Positions 35,266 through 46,926 of a stretch of 64,000 bases of DNA are shown piece by piece (positions within the stretch are counted from its first letter, which is position 1; the number at the start of each line of letters is the position of its first letter). This DNA is from Promerops cafer (Eukaryota; Chordata; Aves; Passeriformes; Nectariniidae), in NCBI GenBank assembly GCA_013398275.1, contig VZSE01002700.1:538899-602898 (forward strand), in the 5' to 3' direction. A program made the translations under genes and the position numbers. A model generated the notes under the pieces. The model saw only the letters and a program-made list of their open reading frames with translations, was not told where the DNA came from and did not search any database.

Positions 35266-36933
35266 AGAACTTAAGCTTGTAAGAAAATTTACCTACTATT
35301 AAATTCTGTTTAGCACACACTTTAGCACACCTCCTCCAACATATGATTAGGTTAAAGCTAAAGAGATATTTTGTTAGGAATAGAAAACAAAACAAAAAGT
35401 AAGAAAGGAGGAAGTTTTAAGGGTGACATAGAGGTATTCTCCTAGGATAGGTGCAGGTAACACGAAAAACAGTAGGAGCAGAAGGAAAATAAGTGGAATA
35501 CTGATAGATATATCTATTTCATGGATATGAAAATGATTAAATGTTCACTAGACTATAACTCCATCTCATTGTTTCAATGGCTTTAAAGTATAATGATTCA
35601 CAAAGCCTGGTATTTATTTCTTTTATAATGGTTATTAATTTTAATCATCAGTCTCTAGTAGCAATGAAACAGATGCATGAATACTTTTCTTTCAGTAAAG
35701 CATAAAGCCTGTATGATTCATGCTTATTCTTGTGCTAATGAAATTTCTAACATCCAGGCCTTATGCTGCTGAATCTATCAATTAATTAGTCAAATTGTCA
35801 TTAAATAGGAAGTTCTGGCTGGAGTTCTTTGTTGTTGCTGTGCACAGCAGTGGAAGCTCCAAGTATTCTACTGGAGTGCCTGGTACATTGCTCAGCTTGC
35901 ACCACAACTATCAGAAACAGCAAGCACCTGAATTAGGAAACCTACTTTTGTGACTTGTGAGTGTTGAAATGAGGTAATGCTGATAGCAGAACACATATAA
36001 TTTAAGAGCATAGATAGGATTAAACTTCTGATAGTCAATTTAACACAATTCTAATTTTTTTTCTGATCTTTTAAAGTAACAACCTGTGTGTCTGAGAATT
36101 ATCTCTCTTCTCTTAAAGTCACAGTATCTCAAGAATATGAAGGAAATGTTCCTCATTAAAGGCATATTTGAAAAAAAGTACTAAGCAGTTAACCTGTAAT
36201 AAAAATATTATTTTAAAATACAATTTATTACATTGGCAATAAATTTACATCTGTATCCTGCCCAGGAGTAACATTCATTTTCCTTTATTGTAAATATTAA
36301 TTCTATTACTGGGGGATCAATTCTTCAGCCAGCATTCACTTAAATACACATTTAATCTTTCCATCACCTATTGCAGAGAGTATAAATGGTAACTTCATTT
36401 AATCTGTTAATGCACCCATGAAAGCCAAATCAAAGTATCCTGCAGTTATTTTAAAAATATGTTGCCTTGGCAAACAAAATTCAACCTTGGTTTAATTGGC
36501 TTTAGTAGAAGTACTTAATTAAAAAAAAATAAAGAAAAAAGTAAGCTGAAGATACTTTACCCTTTGGACTACTTAACAGAACAAAGATTAAAAAAATCAA
36601 AGCATGAGAAATATTTAGCCTAATATCTTTGCATATTGCATCTATTGGAGATTAAAGGAATAAAAAAATGGAATACTCATGATTATGTTTTCTGACACAT
36701 CCCAGTAGAAAGTATTTTTCCAAACTGAATGAAAAAATCTTTTAGTTGCCTTCTTAAACTGTCACTATGTAGGGAAGAATGCAAGTTTTCTCATAAGGGA
36801 GTTAAGGAACTATTTCCAAAAAGGGAAAAATTGTGTTCTTTATTCTGGTGTCTGTTTATGCATTTTATGTCAAACACGTCTACATTTTTTAGTGGGGCCC
36901 TCTGTCTCTATTATTACAAGTTAATATCTTAAC

Positions 36934-36955
36934 TTTTTTTTTTTTTTTTTTTTTT
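36934..36955 (+). repeat. T22 homopolymer
   Basis: Longest homopolymer in the window. No transposon of which it could be the tail is recognised next to it. Confidence 0.95.
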
Positions 36956-37508
36956 ACATTTTGTCTTTCCCTTAACCCAGTGGGTATTTGATTCTTCATC
37001 TAAAGAGGAAAAATTTCAGCAGAGGTAAATAAAGATTTCTATTTTTCTCATAATCATGTCAAAACCCCTTGCTAATAGTATTTCCTCAAGTCTTTTCTTG
37101 AAGACAATTAAGTTTCACAGTCCACTCAGTAAAGTGTCTCCTAACTCTATCACTGTCATCCTAGAAATAGGTGTTGGCATGTTTAGTAGCACATAGTTAA
37201 GTGTTATATAAATTAACTTTGGAGCTGCACTGTTACCAGAGCAGCCATATTTTAAAACTTTTCATATTATCTGCAAAATAGGAGGAATGGTTTATTGCTT
37301 CAGGACAAAGAGTCAACTGAGTCAAGATTTTTTTCTCTGGAAGTTACGACAACAGGAAGCAAACACATTGCTCATAAGTGCTGCTTGGGTGTTTTCATGT
37401 CTTTAGCTCTGGGAAGTTTTGATATATGAGGTCTATTCAATTGCTCTTAACCAGTCTTTCTTACAAATACTTTCATATTTTCCCCTCTTGAAATTGGGCA
37501 AAATTTTG

Positions 37509-37530
37509 CATCCAGTTTTGAAACTGGATG
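37509..37530. repeat. Short perfect palindrome CATCCAGTTT-tg-AAACTGGATG
   Basis: Ten-base arms with a two-base centre. No other context. Confidence 0.85.
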
Positions 37531-37559
37531 GCAACCAAGACATTTCTTGGACTGTTTCT

Positions 37560-37790
37560 ATATAGGTATTGCCTTCTGTTTACTCCGAAATTTTCTCCTC
37601 CTCTTTTAATTTGAGGTTGTTATTTCTGGTTATGTAATGGTGAAGAGTTGATCACTGTCCATTCTGTTCATGTCACTCACTATTTGAAAGATGTCTGTGA
37701 TGCCCATTTCAATATATCTCTTTTTCAAACTGAAGATCTTCAGCCTGCTCAGTTATTCATCATATGGAATGTATCTTATCACTTTACAAC
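37560..37790 (-). mobile_element. Ancient CR1-like LINE 3' fragment
   Basis: TTTCAATATATCTCTTTTTC, AAACTGAAGATCTTCAGCCT, GCTCAGTTATTCATCATATG and upstream ATCACTGTCCATTCTGTTCA follow the order of the 3' untranslated part of old amniote CR1 elements (...CTCTTTTTCAAACTGAAGAG-type sequence). Heavily diverged, so clearly older than the other CR1 copies here. The plus-strand frame 37691-38011 over it is spurious. Confidence 0.5.
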
Positions 37791-37803
37791 AGGACAACCC
37801 TAG

Positions 37804-37875
37804 AAAAAAAAAAAAAAACAAAACCAAACCAAAACTAAACTCAAAGCTCAATCAAAAAAACCCAACACACAGTAA
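37804..37875 (+). repeat. A15 run and A/C-rich low-complexity stretch
   Basis: Pure A run at 37804-37818, then CAAAACCAAACC-like sequence, followed near 37880 by T-rich sequence. No retrotransposon body ends here. Confidence 0.75.
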
Positions 37876-38329
37876 GGTGAACAAAGCATGTTTTTTTCAG
37901 GAGAATGCTGTTTTTATTTCTCTTTTTTTAAAATTTGTTTTATTCTTTTGCTTATACTTTTTGGTTGTTTGTTTGTTTTTCAACTTCTTCCAAAAGGAGA
38001 CAGTTTCATAAACTATCTATCATAATCCCATTTTGCTGGTCCTATGTGGCAGCCACCAGGTCAGTGTCCATCATTTTATTTGTGAAATTTGTATTAGTTT
38101 TTAGCAGATATATACTTTTTATTTACATTGGATTTCTTTGGCACTTTTTCTTCCTGGTCACTCAGTCTTATAATGTCCTACAGTTCTTCCAAAAGTGTGT
38201 GTTTTAATTAATTTTTTTCATATCTCTTGTCAATACTTTAAACAGCAAAGTCATTTCATAGACCACACAGAATTCTGTCAGGGATAATTTTCCATTGCAA
38301 AACATGATAATTTACTCCTGTTATTTTAC

Positions 38330-38600
38330 CTGTCTTATAACTAATTATTTATCCACTCAAGTACTTGTCCTTTTACCCCATGCTATTATCCCATGCTGTC
38401 TTAACTTCCTTAAAAGCTCTATGTGATAACCTTGTTAAAAGCCTTTGTAAACCCATGTATCTCTTGTCCACATATTATGTTTACACATATTTTTTTCCCT
38501 TTCAAAATAATAGCAAGTTATGTGATCAAGTCCTTTAATAGGGGAATGCCATTGTGAGTCTGGACCCAAAAACTTCTCCATTGCCTTTAAAGTCACTGGT
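38330..38600 (-). mobile_element. Possible ancient CR1-like internal fragment
   Basis: TAACCTTGTTAAAAGCCTTT followed by GTAAACCCATGTAT and TTGTCCACATAT resembles the CR1 stretch ...CTTGTCAAAAGCCTTCTGAA-GTCCAGGTA...CTATCCAC. The next part, ATAGCAAGTTATGTGATCAA, is compatible but weak. Same orientation as 37560-37790, so the two may be one element. Confidence 0.38.
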
Positions 38601-41600
38601 CTTTTAGAATGCACTCTACTACAGAGAAACTCATTGTGCTGAAGATATCTAAAAATGTCAAAATTTTGCAAATGTTTGATAAAAGAACTGAATTAAACAA
38701 GATTTTTCTCAACAGAATCTCATCTTCATAACTAACAGTTAATACAGATAACCTGTTCCTTGTAAATGCCTTCCTTAAAAAAGTCCATCTACCGTCAGAC
38801 TAGGAACTTAAGGAATTCAAACTGAAAGAGTTTGAGTAGGAGTTATTGAAATATTTTTCCTTTTATGTTAAATTAGATTTCAGTTAAACACCAGTTGTGT
38901 AAGGCAGAGAAATATAGTTTAAATCCAGTCAGTACCATTTCTGAAAGGAGTTCAAGTAACACTCAGATCTTTGATTGATGCCAAATGAGAGTACATGCCA
39001 ATCATAAAACAGCAGGAATACTCATCTAGGCTGTCAGGTTTCCAAGACTAGCAGGGCTCCCATGCTGCTTGATGAGACTGAGGGAGTTATATTAAACAGT
39101 TTTGTGATCTTCTTCTCTACAAGAGCAACAAAAAAAATTGCTACTGCCCTGTGAAATTACAATGTATATGGTTTCTGTATAATTACACAGCAGAGAAATC
39201 CTTCATGTCAAATGCTGGACCTGTGAGTTACTCAAGTCTAGATAGTGACTTTTTCTATGTGTCTGTGAGGAGAGATAAGTTTCCAAAAGCGTATAAAAAT
39301 TATTGTTAGATACTATCTTTTTTAACTTCAAATTTGTAAGAAAATGTTTTTCACTCCTGTGTAAAATCAGATAACTGATCTCAACCATAGGGAAAAGAAA
39401 AAAAAAAAGCATAATAAAAGTTGCAATGCCAAGAACACAGTCAGCAAAGTGACTTACCACACAGATATGATGAAAGGACATTATGACTTCCACTATGAGC
39501 GATTCTATGAATCTTTAATTTCCTGTTCTATCTCAGGGCCAGTCCTGCAAATGCTTTATCATGAGAAAAGTCCCAGAGTTCAATGAGATTACTCACAAGG
39601 GTAAGGCAAAAGACAAATCTGGTACAACTTATAAGATCAAACTACAAATGCTGAAAAGATTCAGCTTTCAAGTTCTTTTGATCATGTACATACTTTTTTC
39701 CTTTCCTTTTCTTTCTGAAAAAAATTGCAACTAGAAAAAATGCAACAAAGTAATTCTAATAATTCAAATACTTCTTTAGTTAAAAAAAAAAAAAAAGGAA
39801 AAAGCTAATAAACAAGGAATATAGAAAAAAAAAAAAAATCATTGATTTCTCCAGAAGCTGCAGTGACGAATACAAGCTATTTCGTTTCAGTCAAGAAATG
39901 TTAAAAAAGAAAATAAGCAAATTACTATGTGTTTTAGACATTTAAAGAGGTTGCTGAGGAAACTATATGGGGTTTTTAATCAATTAGCTATTCAAACTAA
40001 CTGCAAAAAAGGAAACTCTCAATATGAAGTTATTTTTCTATCCAACTTTAAAAAAGATTTTACTAGCTCATCAGATATTTTTTTAATGAAGGAACCTTAA
40101 TTCTTATTTCTGCCCTTTATGATGCTTCAGCCATGAAAATACAAGTGTCTGAAAATCATGTTATAACTTTAAGAACTTAATTTTCCAAATATGACTAAAC
40201 ACTTTTTCCAATTTTGGTTGGATCATAAAATATTTAATGTGGCATTTCTGAAGACTTTAAACTTAATGAAATAATTTTCCTGGTATAAGAAAGTAGTAGT
40301 GAACCTGCACTATTTCATCAATATAGCTGCATATGTAACACTCTTTAAGTTATGAATGGCACTGCAAAACACAGTCGTTTGAAATGTGATAAAAAACAAA
40401 ATCTTTTTTGAAATGCTAATCTATATGCAACTATAATGCCTCATAATAGAAACTTTTTTTGTGTCTGTTAGTAACTAGGTTTATTAGCCCATTATATAAA
40501 CAGACTCATCACTTGCCTAATCAGTCCTAGAAAACAGAACGTATTTTCTCCCACCAAGTGTTTGCTGTCTCATACAGATGCTAATTTACTTAAATTTATA
40601 ATGCATTCATTGTAGAATAGGGAAAAGGGGGATTGATGTACTCTATACTGAAGTCAAGAAAAATCCAGTGATTCAGAATTGATTAGGTAAACTTGCAAGA
40701 ATTGCAAATGAATATATGTTATTTTGAATATTTCTGACAAGCATGTAAGAAAATTTAATGGAAACATATGATAATATAACACGAAAATTATTTATTTATT
40801 TATTTATTTTAATCCAAGGAAAATAAACTTTTAATTGCTGTTATGGAGCAAGATATTTTCATTTTTCACTCTATCTCAAAACATGATGTTAGGAGTGGAA
40901 ATGGATTGACTCTTTTCTGAAAAAGATACTATTATCCACAATGCACTTTATCCACTCCTTCACGATCAACAGTGTTTAATTTGCTGTAACTATTCATTAC
41001 ATTATGTAACTAAGGAATTTGCCTGAGAATAATTAAAGTCTTAAGTTGACGAGACACTGTAGGATGTGCAATTAATATACTTGAATAAATGTTGTTCACA
41101 TTCAGCATCAGCCTCTTATCTGAAATTTACCATCCAGCATGGAAACTGATTTCATACCAAAGCAATTTCAAATGAATTAGGATTGTGTCGCAGGCAGTCA
41201 GCTGCTTTTCCCTTCATGTCTGGACAGTCTATCAGCTATTTCTGTTTAGTGCAATTTAGAGCTGGCTGTTGAATACAGACTCGTGTGCAGAGCTTGTTCT
41301 CGTAAAGATTTCAAACTTTCCTCTTTCAGCTGTAGCAGGTCAAAGTTTATTTAAAAATACAGACTTATAACTAAGTAAGTAGAGACTGTGATCCCAGTTT
41401 TAGCTACATAATGTCTGCCCTGTCACCCATGATAGGGCTATGTCCTTATTTCTCATGTTATATGTATTCCAGGAGTCTAAGTCACTATTTTTTGAGGAAT
41501 CTCATTATCCATCAATACTTCAAGAAATGAACTCATTCTCATTAGAGAAACAAATTATCTGTTTCAGAATATTTTAAGAATTGAGGTGTGGTATTTAAGT

Positions 41601-43717
41601 ATCAAATTCCTGTCAATACAGAATTACTGCAAAATAACCACCATTCCTCTGCACAAAGTAAAAAAGACAAAAGTGGGTAATTCCTGCTCTCTAGGCAAGG
41701 ATTTAAAGTAGAGACTTGTTTTTTATAAAGCCAAACTGAATGAAATATTAGTGTAGAAAACATAGATTTTTATTAAATGTATTTCCTGAAGGAAAAGGAG
41801 GAGAAGAGAGGTAACTGCTTTATGGGGAGATGAGCTATTTTAACTTTAAAAGAATATTGCCTTGAAAGGAAATGAGGATGAATAGACCATAAATGAAATT
41901 TAGGTGACAATAAAGAACTGGTATGGAACTGAACAACCTTGAAAAATTAGTGGAGGCAAAAAGACCTCTTTTTAATTGCGGCTACATAATAATCATGTGA
42001 TATCACCATGACAGAAAGACTCTGGGCATGATCCAAGGCCTTCCTCCAAATCCTACATTCTGTGTTCCTCTACAGGACTATAGAAATTATAACAAGATGT
42101 GGAAAAAGCTAGAGGATGCATTTTATGTATCTGACAGTATATGATGTGTCCAATCTATATTACAGAGTGTGTACTTTATGCTGCTTGTCATAGGCAACAG
42201 TATCACTCATACATATTTCCAACTCATACACCAAATCTACCCACTTTGATTATTAATATTTTAATTAGTTTGAATACTGTTGTTGGGTTTCTCCAGATAT
42301 AAGAGGCTTGCTGAGTTATTCTGATTATTTAGTTTATTTTTTCTCTTATAACAGATGAAAAATAAAACAACCAAAGGTCAAGAAACTCCCTGGGTACCTC
42401 CTTCTTTTTTCTCTTACACATTTATTGGAGCATCTCAAAGCCAGCACTTACTTAATTTGTAAATCTGTCTTTTGAAGTGTTCATAAATGTACTAGGATGA
42501 CACTAATTTGCTGGAAGCAAAGTTTTCTTTCTGCTTGTAGGAACCTCTCTGTGAGTATTCCCCAAGAAGTTTATTATACTGAAAGGCTTCAAGAAAGGCA
42601 TTTTTATGTCAAGTTTGGGAACACTTGGTGACAAATTGCTGTTGTGAAGATTTGCTTTGTTCACTTGGTATCATCAATTCTAAAAGAACCTACTATTGTG
42701 GGTTGTTTTTCAGATTGCTTAAATGTCTGCTGACAATAGTTTTTTTATGTTGTTTTGGTTTATTTAAAGGAAGATGAGTTATCTTTTTTCTACTATAATA
42801 CTTCCAATCATTACCAGTTAAACACTTGGTTTTCAAATATGTTGATTTTTATTCGGTTAAGATGGGCAGTAATGAATGGACAGTACTTTTTCTATTTTAA
42901 ATATTGAAGACAATCACTTTCCAGACATGAACAATTGATGACTGCTCATGCACTATTTTCCCTTTTCTCCTGCATGGGTCAATGTTTGCGTAACTAAACC
43001 CCAGGTTTGTTGTGTATCTTTTACATAGGCAGAGGAGGAGAGGAGCAAAGAGCACCTCATCCCAGCTAACTAAAATTTTAAAATTTTACCCAAAAATCTA
43101 TGTTATAATCATAAAAGAAACATGAACCATAAAATAGGATGTATTAGCACATATATATAAAGCACTAGGTACAGCACATCTGGGATAATGTAAGTGCAAA
43201 AAGGTTTCTGGACACCAAGTTGAATTCTGGGCCAGGTTCTGTTATTCATGATTGCACTGATCTTCATCGTATTGTAGTTCAAATGTTACCACCTGAATTT
43301 AGATTTCTTTAAATATGGATGATACTGCCCAAGGACCATTTCTTCCAGTCTAAACATGAGATTTAAGGTGATTAGGGGGTTTAAAATATTAAAGAGTGAC
43401 TCTTATTAACATTTTGCATGAACTACCTAATCTCTCAAATTCGTCTACAAGAAGGAAGCATTTCAGATTTGTTCTCCTGATTATTAGCTGGGTCATGACT
43501 GCTGCCTACTAGACCTATGACTCCCAAACTCCACAGTAGTGAAACTTCAGGAGATAGATTAAAGGGGGCTCATTCTCAAGCTGTCACATAAAAACATACA
43601 GTCCAATACAGCAATCTTTGACAGTGAGATCAGACAGAACCATGTAAAAAGTTATTACTAACTGGCTCTTCTCCATCACTTTTTAGCTGAAAGAGGGAAG
43701 TAGCTACTTAAATGGTT
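38601..43717. other. Long AT-rich stretch, no gene confirmed
   Basis: 5.1 kb without recognised transposons. It holds A15 and A14 runs (39782-39796, 39825-39838), a (TTTA)n tract at 40787-40810 and a less AT-biased, non-repetitive patch at about 41130-41345 that could be a conserved noncoding element. The minus frame 39203-39493 (96 codons) has no recognised homology. Confidence 0.5.
40787..40810 (+). repeat. (TTTA)n microsatellite
   Basis: About six tandem TTTA units. Confidence 0.9.
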
Positions 43718-44030
43718 TGAGAGATGTGTGGTGCTTTGCTCTTGGCTGGGGTTAAACCATTGCAGTCCTTTCTGGTGCCTAGTGTGGGGCAGTGTCTATG
43801 AACCACAGTCTCCTGAGGGGAATTCCACCAGGAATATAAAACTCTCCACAGCCACAGAAGCTCTGAGGTGCACCTGTTCCAGTGTAGCTACCTCCATCAG
43901 CCATAATGCCTTACCTACAGCCACATTCCTTCACTTTGAGTTCGCAGTGGAGCTCCAGCCTGGTCAGTACAGCAGCACAGGAACAGCAGTGATGCCCTGG
44001 CCCTCTGCCAGCCCAGCCCCAGCCTGGGAC
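43718..44030 (+). mobile_element. ERV fragment: LTR 3' end, primer-binding-site-like sequence and leader
   Basis: 43718-43764 matches the 3' terminus of the LTR family (GTGTGGTGCTTTGCTCTTGG, then GGGGTTAAACCATTGCA). After GTCCTTTC comes TGGTGCCTAGTGTGGGGC (43773-43790). This matches 14 of 18 bases of the TGGCGCCCAACGTGGGGC primer binding site used with lysine tRNA by betaretrovirus-like elements, and three of the four differences are C-to-T, as expected from CpG decay. The rest (to 44030) is GC-rich and carries a 110-codon frame (43728-44060) with no retroviral domain that I recognise; it is best read as decayed leader. It is the only internal ERV sequence in the window. Confidence 0.68.
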
Positions 44031-44638
44031 TGTTGTGCTTTAATCCCAGCCACCAACTAAAACTCATACAGTTTTTCATCCGCTTTTCACCACAGTTGAA
44101 TGGAGGGCAGATTTGGAAAGGTAAAAGTGAGAGAACTCAGGAGCTGAGATAAAGATAGTTTCATAGGTAAAGCAAAAGCCACTCACTCCAGCAGAGCAAA
44201 ACAAGTTCATTTATCCCTTCCCATGGGCAGCCAGGTGTAACAGCCATCTCCAGGGCCCCAGGAGTAACAGTTATTTTGGGAGACATCATCATTACTCCAA
44301 GCCTCCTGCCTCTCATCCTTCTTCCCCTAGCTGTATGTGATGACCATGATTCCATATAGTATAGTATACTGTATATTGCCATATACAAAGGCATATCCCT
44401 TTGGTCTCTTGGGGGTCAGCTGTTCCAACAGTGTCCTCTCCCACCTTCTTGTGCCCTCCCAACTCCTCACTGGTGGGGGTGGTGTGAGAAGCAGAAAAAG
44501 CCTTGATGCTGTGTAAGCACTGCTCAACAATAGCTAAAATATCTCTTATCAACATGATTTTCTGGAAAAAATTCAAATAATAGCCCTGTACCAGCTTCTA
44601 TGAAGAATATTAACTTTCTCTCAACCAAAACCAAAGTG
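44031..44638 (-). mobile_element. ERV LTR, minus orientation, abutting an opposed ERV fragment
   Basis: Starts TGTTGTGCTTTAATCCCAGC and ends CTCAACCAAAACCAAAGTG. In between are GAGCTGAGATAAAGATAGTT (44140), TAGGTAAAGCAAAAGCCACT (44165), GCAGAGCAAAACAAGTTCAT (44193), CCATCTCCAGGGCCCCAGG (44243), AAGGCATATCCCTTTGGTCT (44388), AAAAGCCTTGATGCTGTGTA (44496) and GCACTGCTCAACAATAGCT (44516). Close to full length. The TATA region is altered to ATAGTATACTGTATATTGCC. The fragment at 43718-44030 touches it in the opposite orientation, so the pair is not a simple provirus. Confidence 0.85.
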
Positions 44639-45271
44639 CTAAAAGAGGATTTAATAATAAAGAAGTAAGTGCAAAATCACTTCTGTCCTCTAGCTAAATC
44701 TAGGTACACAATAATACTGAAAAAAATATGCCAAACAAAAATTATAAATTTAGTGTACTCTTATGTATGCACAAAACCATGCAACATTTTTCTAGACTTT
44801 GCAAATAATGCTGTGATGTCAAATTAATTTCTTAACATAAAAAGCCCAACAGATTTTTTTCTTTAAAGGCAGTATTCCCTTTTCAATTTTATTTTTATTC
44901 AAAAGCATCACAATAGACATCATAGATGCCTATAATCTAAGCATTACTCAAGCAAACTGTGCTCTAAATGATCATTTTGATAGACTGTTGTTTCTAAAAA
45001 GACATAGCTCCTGAAGCTCCACTTAGTTCTAATGGATATGGCATAGAGTTTTTAATTGTTGCAAATCTCTACAATAACCTGATTATGCTGTCCAAGCATG
45101 TATCAGATTCCTGTTCAAACCCAGGAGCAGTGTATTTATTTTCTCTTCTGATGTTTCTTCTCATCTTTCTAAAGTTTCATTTAATGACAAAGTTTCAATT
45201 GCTTCCAGTGTATCATTTCCTTTCATTACATTACATTTTGAGCTTTCTATCTTTATCTTTTTAAGGTATAC

Positions 45272-45297
45272 CACTTTACTACCACTGTAGTAAAGTG
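45272..45297. repeat. Perfect 11-bp hairpin, 4-nt loop
   Basis: CACTTTACTAC (45272-45282), loop CACT, GTAGTAAAGTG (45287-45297). The most compact long stem in the window. Confidence 0.88.
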
Positions 45298-46302
45298 CAC
45301 TAACTACTGTACTTACAAGAAAAAAATTACCCGGCTCACAAAGTGAAACCTAAAAGAGGTTCTGAATATAACCCCCAAATAGAGGATAATGTCCAGCCTC
45401 CCCACAGCAGTACTGTGAATCCCCACTGTTCTCCAAGACAGGTGGATTCTGTGCTTCAGTACTGTGGTTTCAATTCAGAGGAACCAGACACTGCCTGCAA
45501 ATTTAGCACTGGGCACTCAAAGCAAGATTTCAATAGGCTGAAAAATTATTTTCAGTTAATGACCGCAAAGCTTAAGTCAATTTTCAGGATCTAAATTTCA
45601 TTTTGTGCTTGGCCTACTCAGTCTCTTTGAATGTAAAGAAATCTGATGATATCTGATGTTATGGATATTCTCTCATTAAAATTAAAGATCAGTAGGTGGC
45701 AATCTCAATTTCATTGATGTTCTTTTAAAACTTCAGACTTAAGGATATATGCATGTCTTCTAACATAGACAATATATTTTGTAAGCCATTTCTCACCAAA
45801 ATTTGAGTGCAGGGATAATGATGTTAGGAGCTTAGTTATTTGTATGCATAGCTCACTCCAAATAATTGGAATAATTTTGGCCACAGTGAAGGGTGTAACC
45901 ATATATACATTGATCAGATATACCACTTGTCATCAAAGGGAGATTTGACATGTATCATTTCGCTTTCAATTTTTTTGAGATATATTGAAATTTAAATAAC
46001 AATAATAAATATTGATAATAAGCTAGAACAATTTTTTTTTTTTTTCTTAATATGCTTTCCTATACATTGCCTTTGCTTATTTTGGCTTTCATTTTATGGC
46101 ACATTTGAAAATCTAAACCATCATATTCTTTCAAGGCCAAGATCATTTCCAGCTCTTCTCTTAATATATATTTTTTTTTCTTTTGAAGTATTTTCACTTC
46201 TCTTCTAATATTTTAAAGTGATCTGAAAAAAACACTTTTTTTAGCTCTTATTTTCTAAAAGTGAAATAAATAAAGTGAAAATTACTAATTGTAGCTTGCT
46301 TT

Positions 46303-46338
46303 GGTTTTTTGTTTTTTTGTTTTGTTTTGTTTTGTTTT
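46303..46338 (+). repeat. (GTTTT)n low-complexity tract
   Basis: T runs separated by single G, ending in four GTTTT units. Confidence 0.85.
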
Positions 46339-46533
46339 CCTAATAGGGTGACATCAGCAATAAGATTTTCTCTGAAATCTGTAATATAGGTTAGGAAATT
46401 CACATTTTTTTATGCCATTCTGTCTTGATAATCTTAATCTTATGCTACAGAAATTCCATGCCAAACAGTAAAACTAGTATTTGCAGCCTCCTTGCCATTT
46501 GAGGTTTTTTAAGATCAATTATGTGATTTTTTT

Positions 46534-46680
46534 TCTATATCAATATCTAATCTATTTATATCATCTATCTATATCTATCTATATCTATCTATATCTATCT
46601 ATATCTATATCATCTATATCTATATCTATATCTATCTATATCTATATCTATCCACATCATCTATATCAATAGATATATAT
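46534..46680 (+). repeat. CTAT/CTATAT microsatellite with 10-bp higher-order unit
   Basis: 147 bases built from CTAT and CTATAT. In 46571-46610 the 10-base unit ATATCTATCT repeats four times exactly. It then changes to CTATAT repeats, interrupted by CATCTATAT. The 63-codon frame over it encodes only I/Y/S repeats and is not a gene. Likely length-variable. Confidence 0.92.
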
Positions 46681-46832
46681 CCATGCATCTTCTCACATTA
46701 TTAATAAGTCTGTGTCACACCAAGCTTGCAGCCCTCCCAAAAGAGCAGTTCTCTCATTTAATAACCTGGCATGCTATTCACTTGATCATACTTGCACCAT
46801 AGTATCTAATTGTTTGTTTATTTAAAGCTTTG

Positions 46833-46926
46833 TAGTTGTGTGGTTTAGGTGTTTTTTTTGTTTGTGTTTTGTGGGTTTTTGTTTTGTTTTGTTTGGGTTT
46901 TGTTTATGCATTTGTTAGGGTTTTTT
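46833..46926 (+). repeat. G/T-rich low-complexity stretch
   Basis: TTTG- and GTTTT-type runs with GGGTTTT interruptions. No transposon body recognised. Confidence 0.75.

Larger units (their letters stand above)
35266..37559. other. AT-rich sequence, no gene seen
   Basis: Includes the long T22 run at 36934-36955 and a 22-base near-perfect palindrome at 37509-37530. The part from about 37080 may belong to the old CR1-like element that follows (GTTTCACAGTCCACTCAGTA). Otherwise nothing recognised. Confidence 0.5.

Noticed and set aside
37691..38207. Overlapping hydrophobic frames of 106 and 90 codons
   Set aside because: Driven by T-rich low-complexity DNA and lying antisense over an ancient CR1-like fragment.
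39500..39515. GATTCTATGAATC resembling the CR1 terminal repeat
   Set aside because: No CR1 body precedes it on either strand; probably chance.
43728..44060. 110-codon plus frame
   Set aside because: Begins inside an LTR end and crosses the primer-binding-site-like sequence and leader of an ERV fragment; no Gag or other domain is recognised.
45343..45594. 83-codon polar frame that looks more protein-like than its neighbours
   Set aside because: No recognisable homology, no convincing splice sites or promoter around it, and length within chance expectation for this much sequence.
46534..46680. Regularly spaced units considered as a CRISPR-like array
   Set aside because: Units are 4-10 bases without unique spacers, so it is a microsatellite; the host is a vertebrate.
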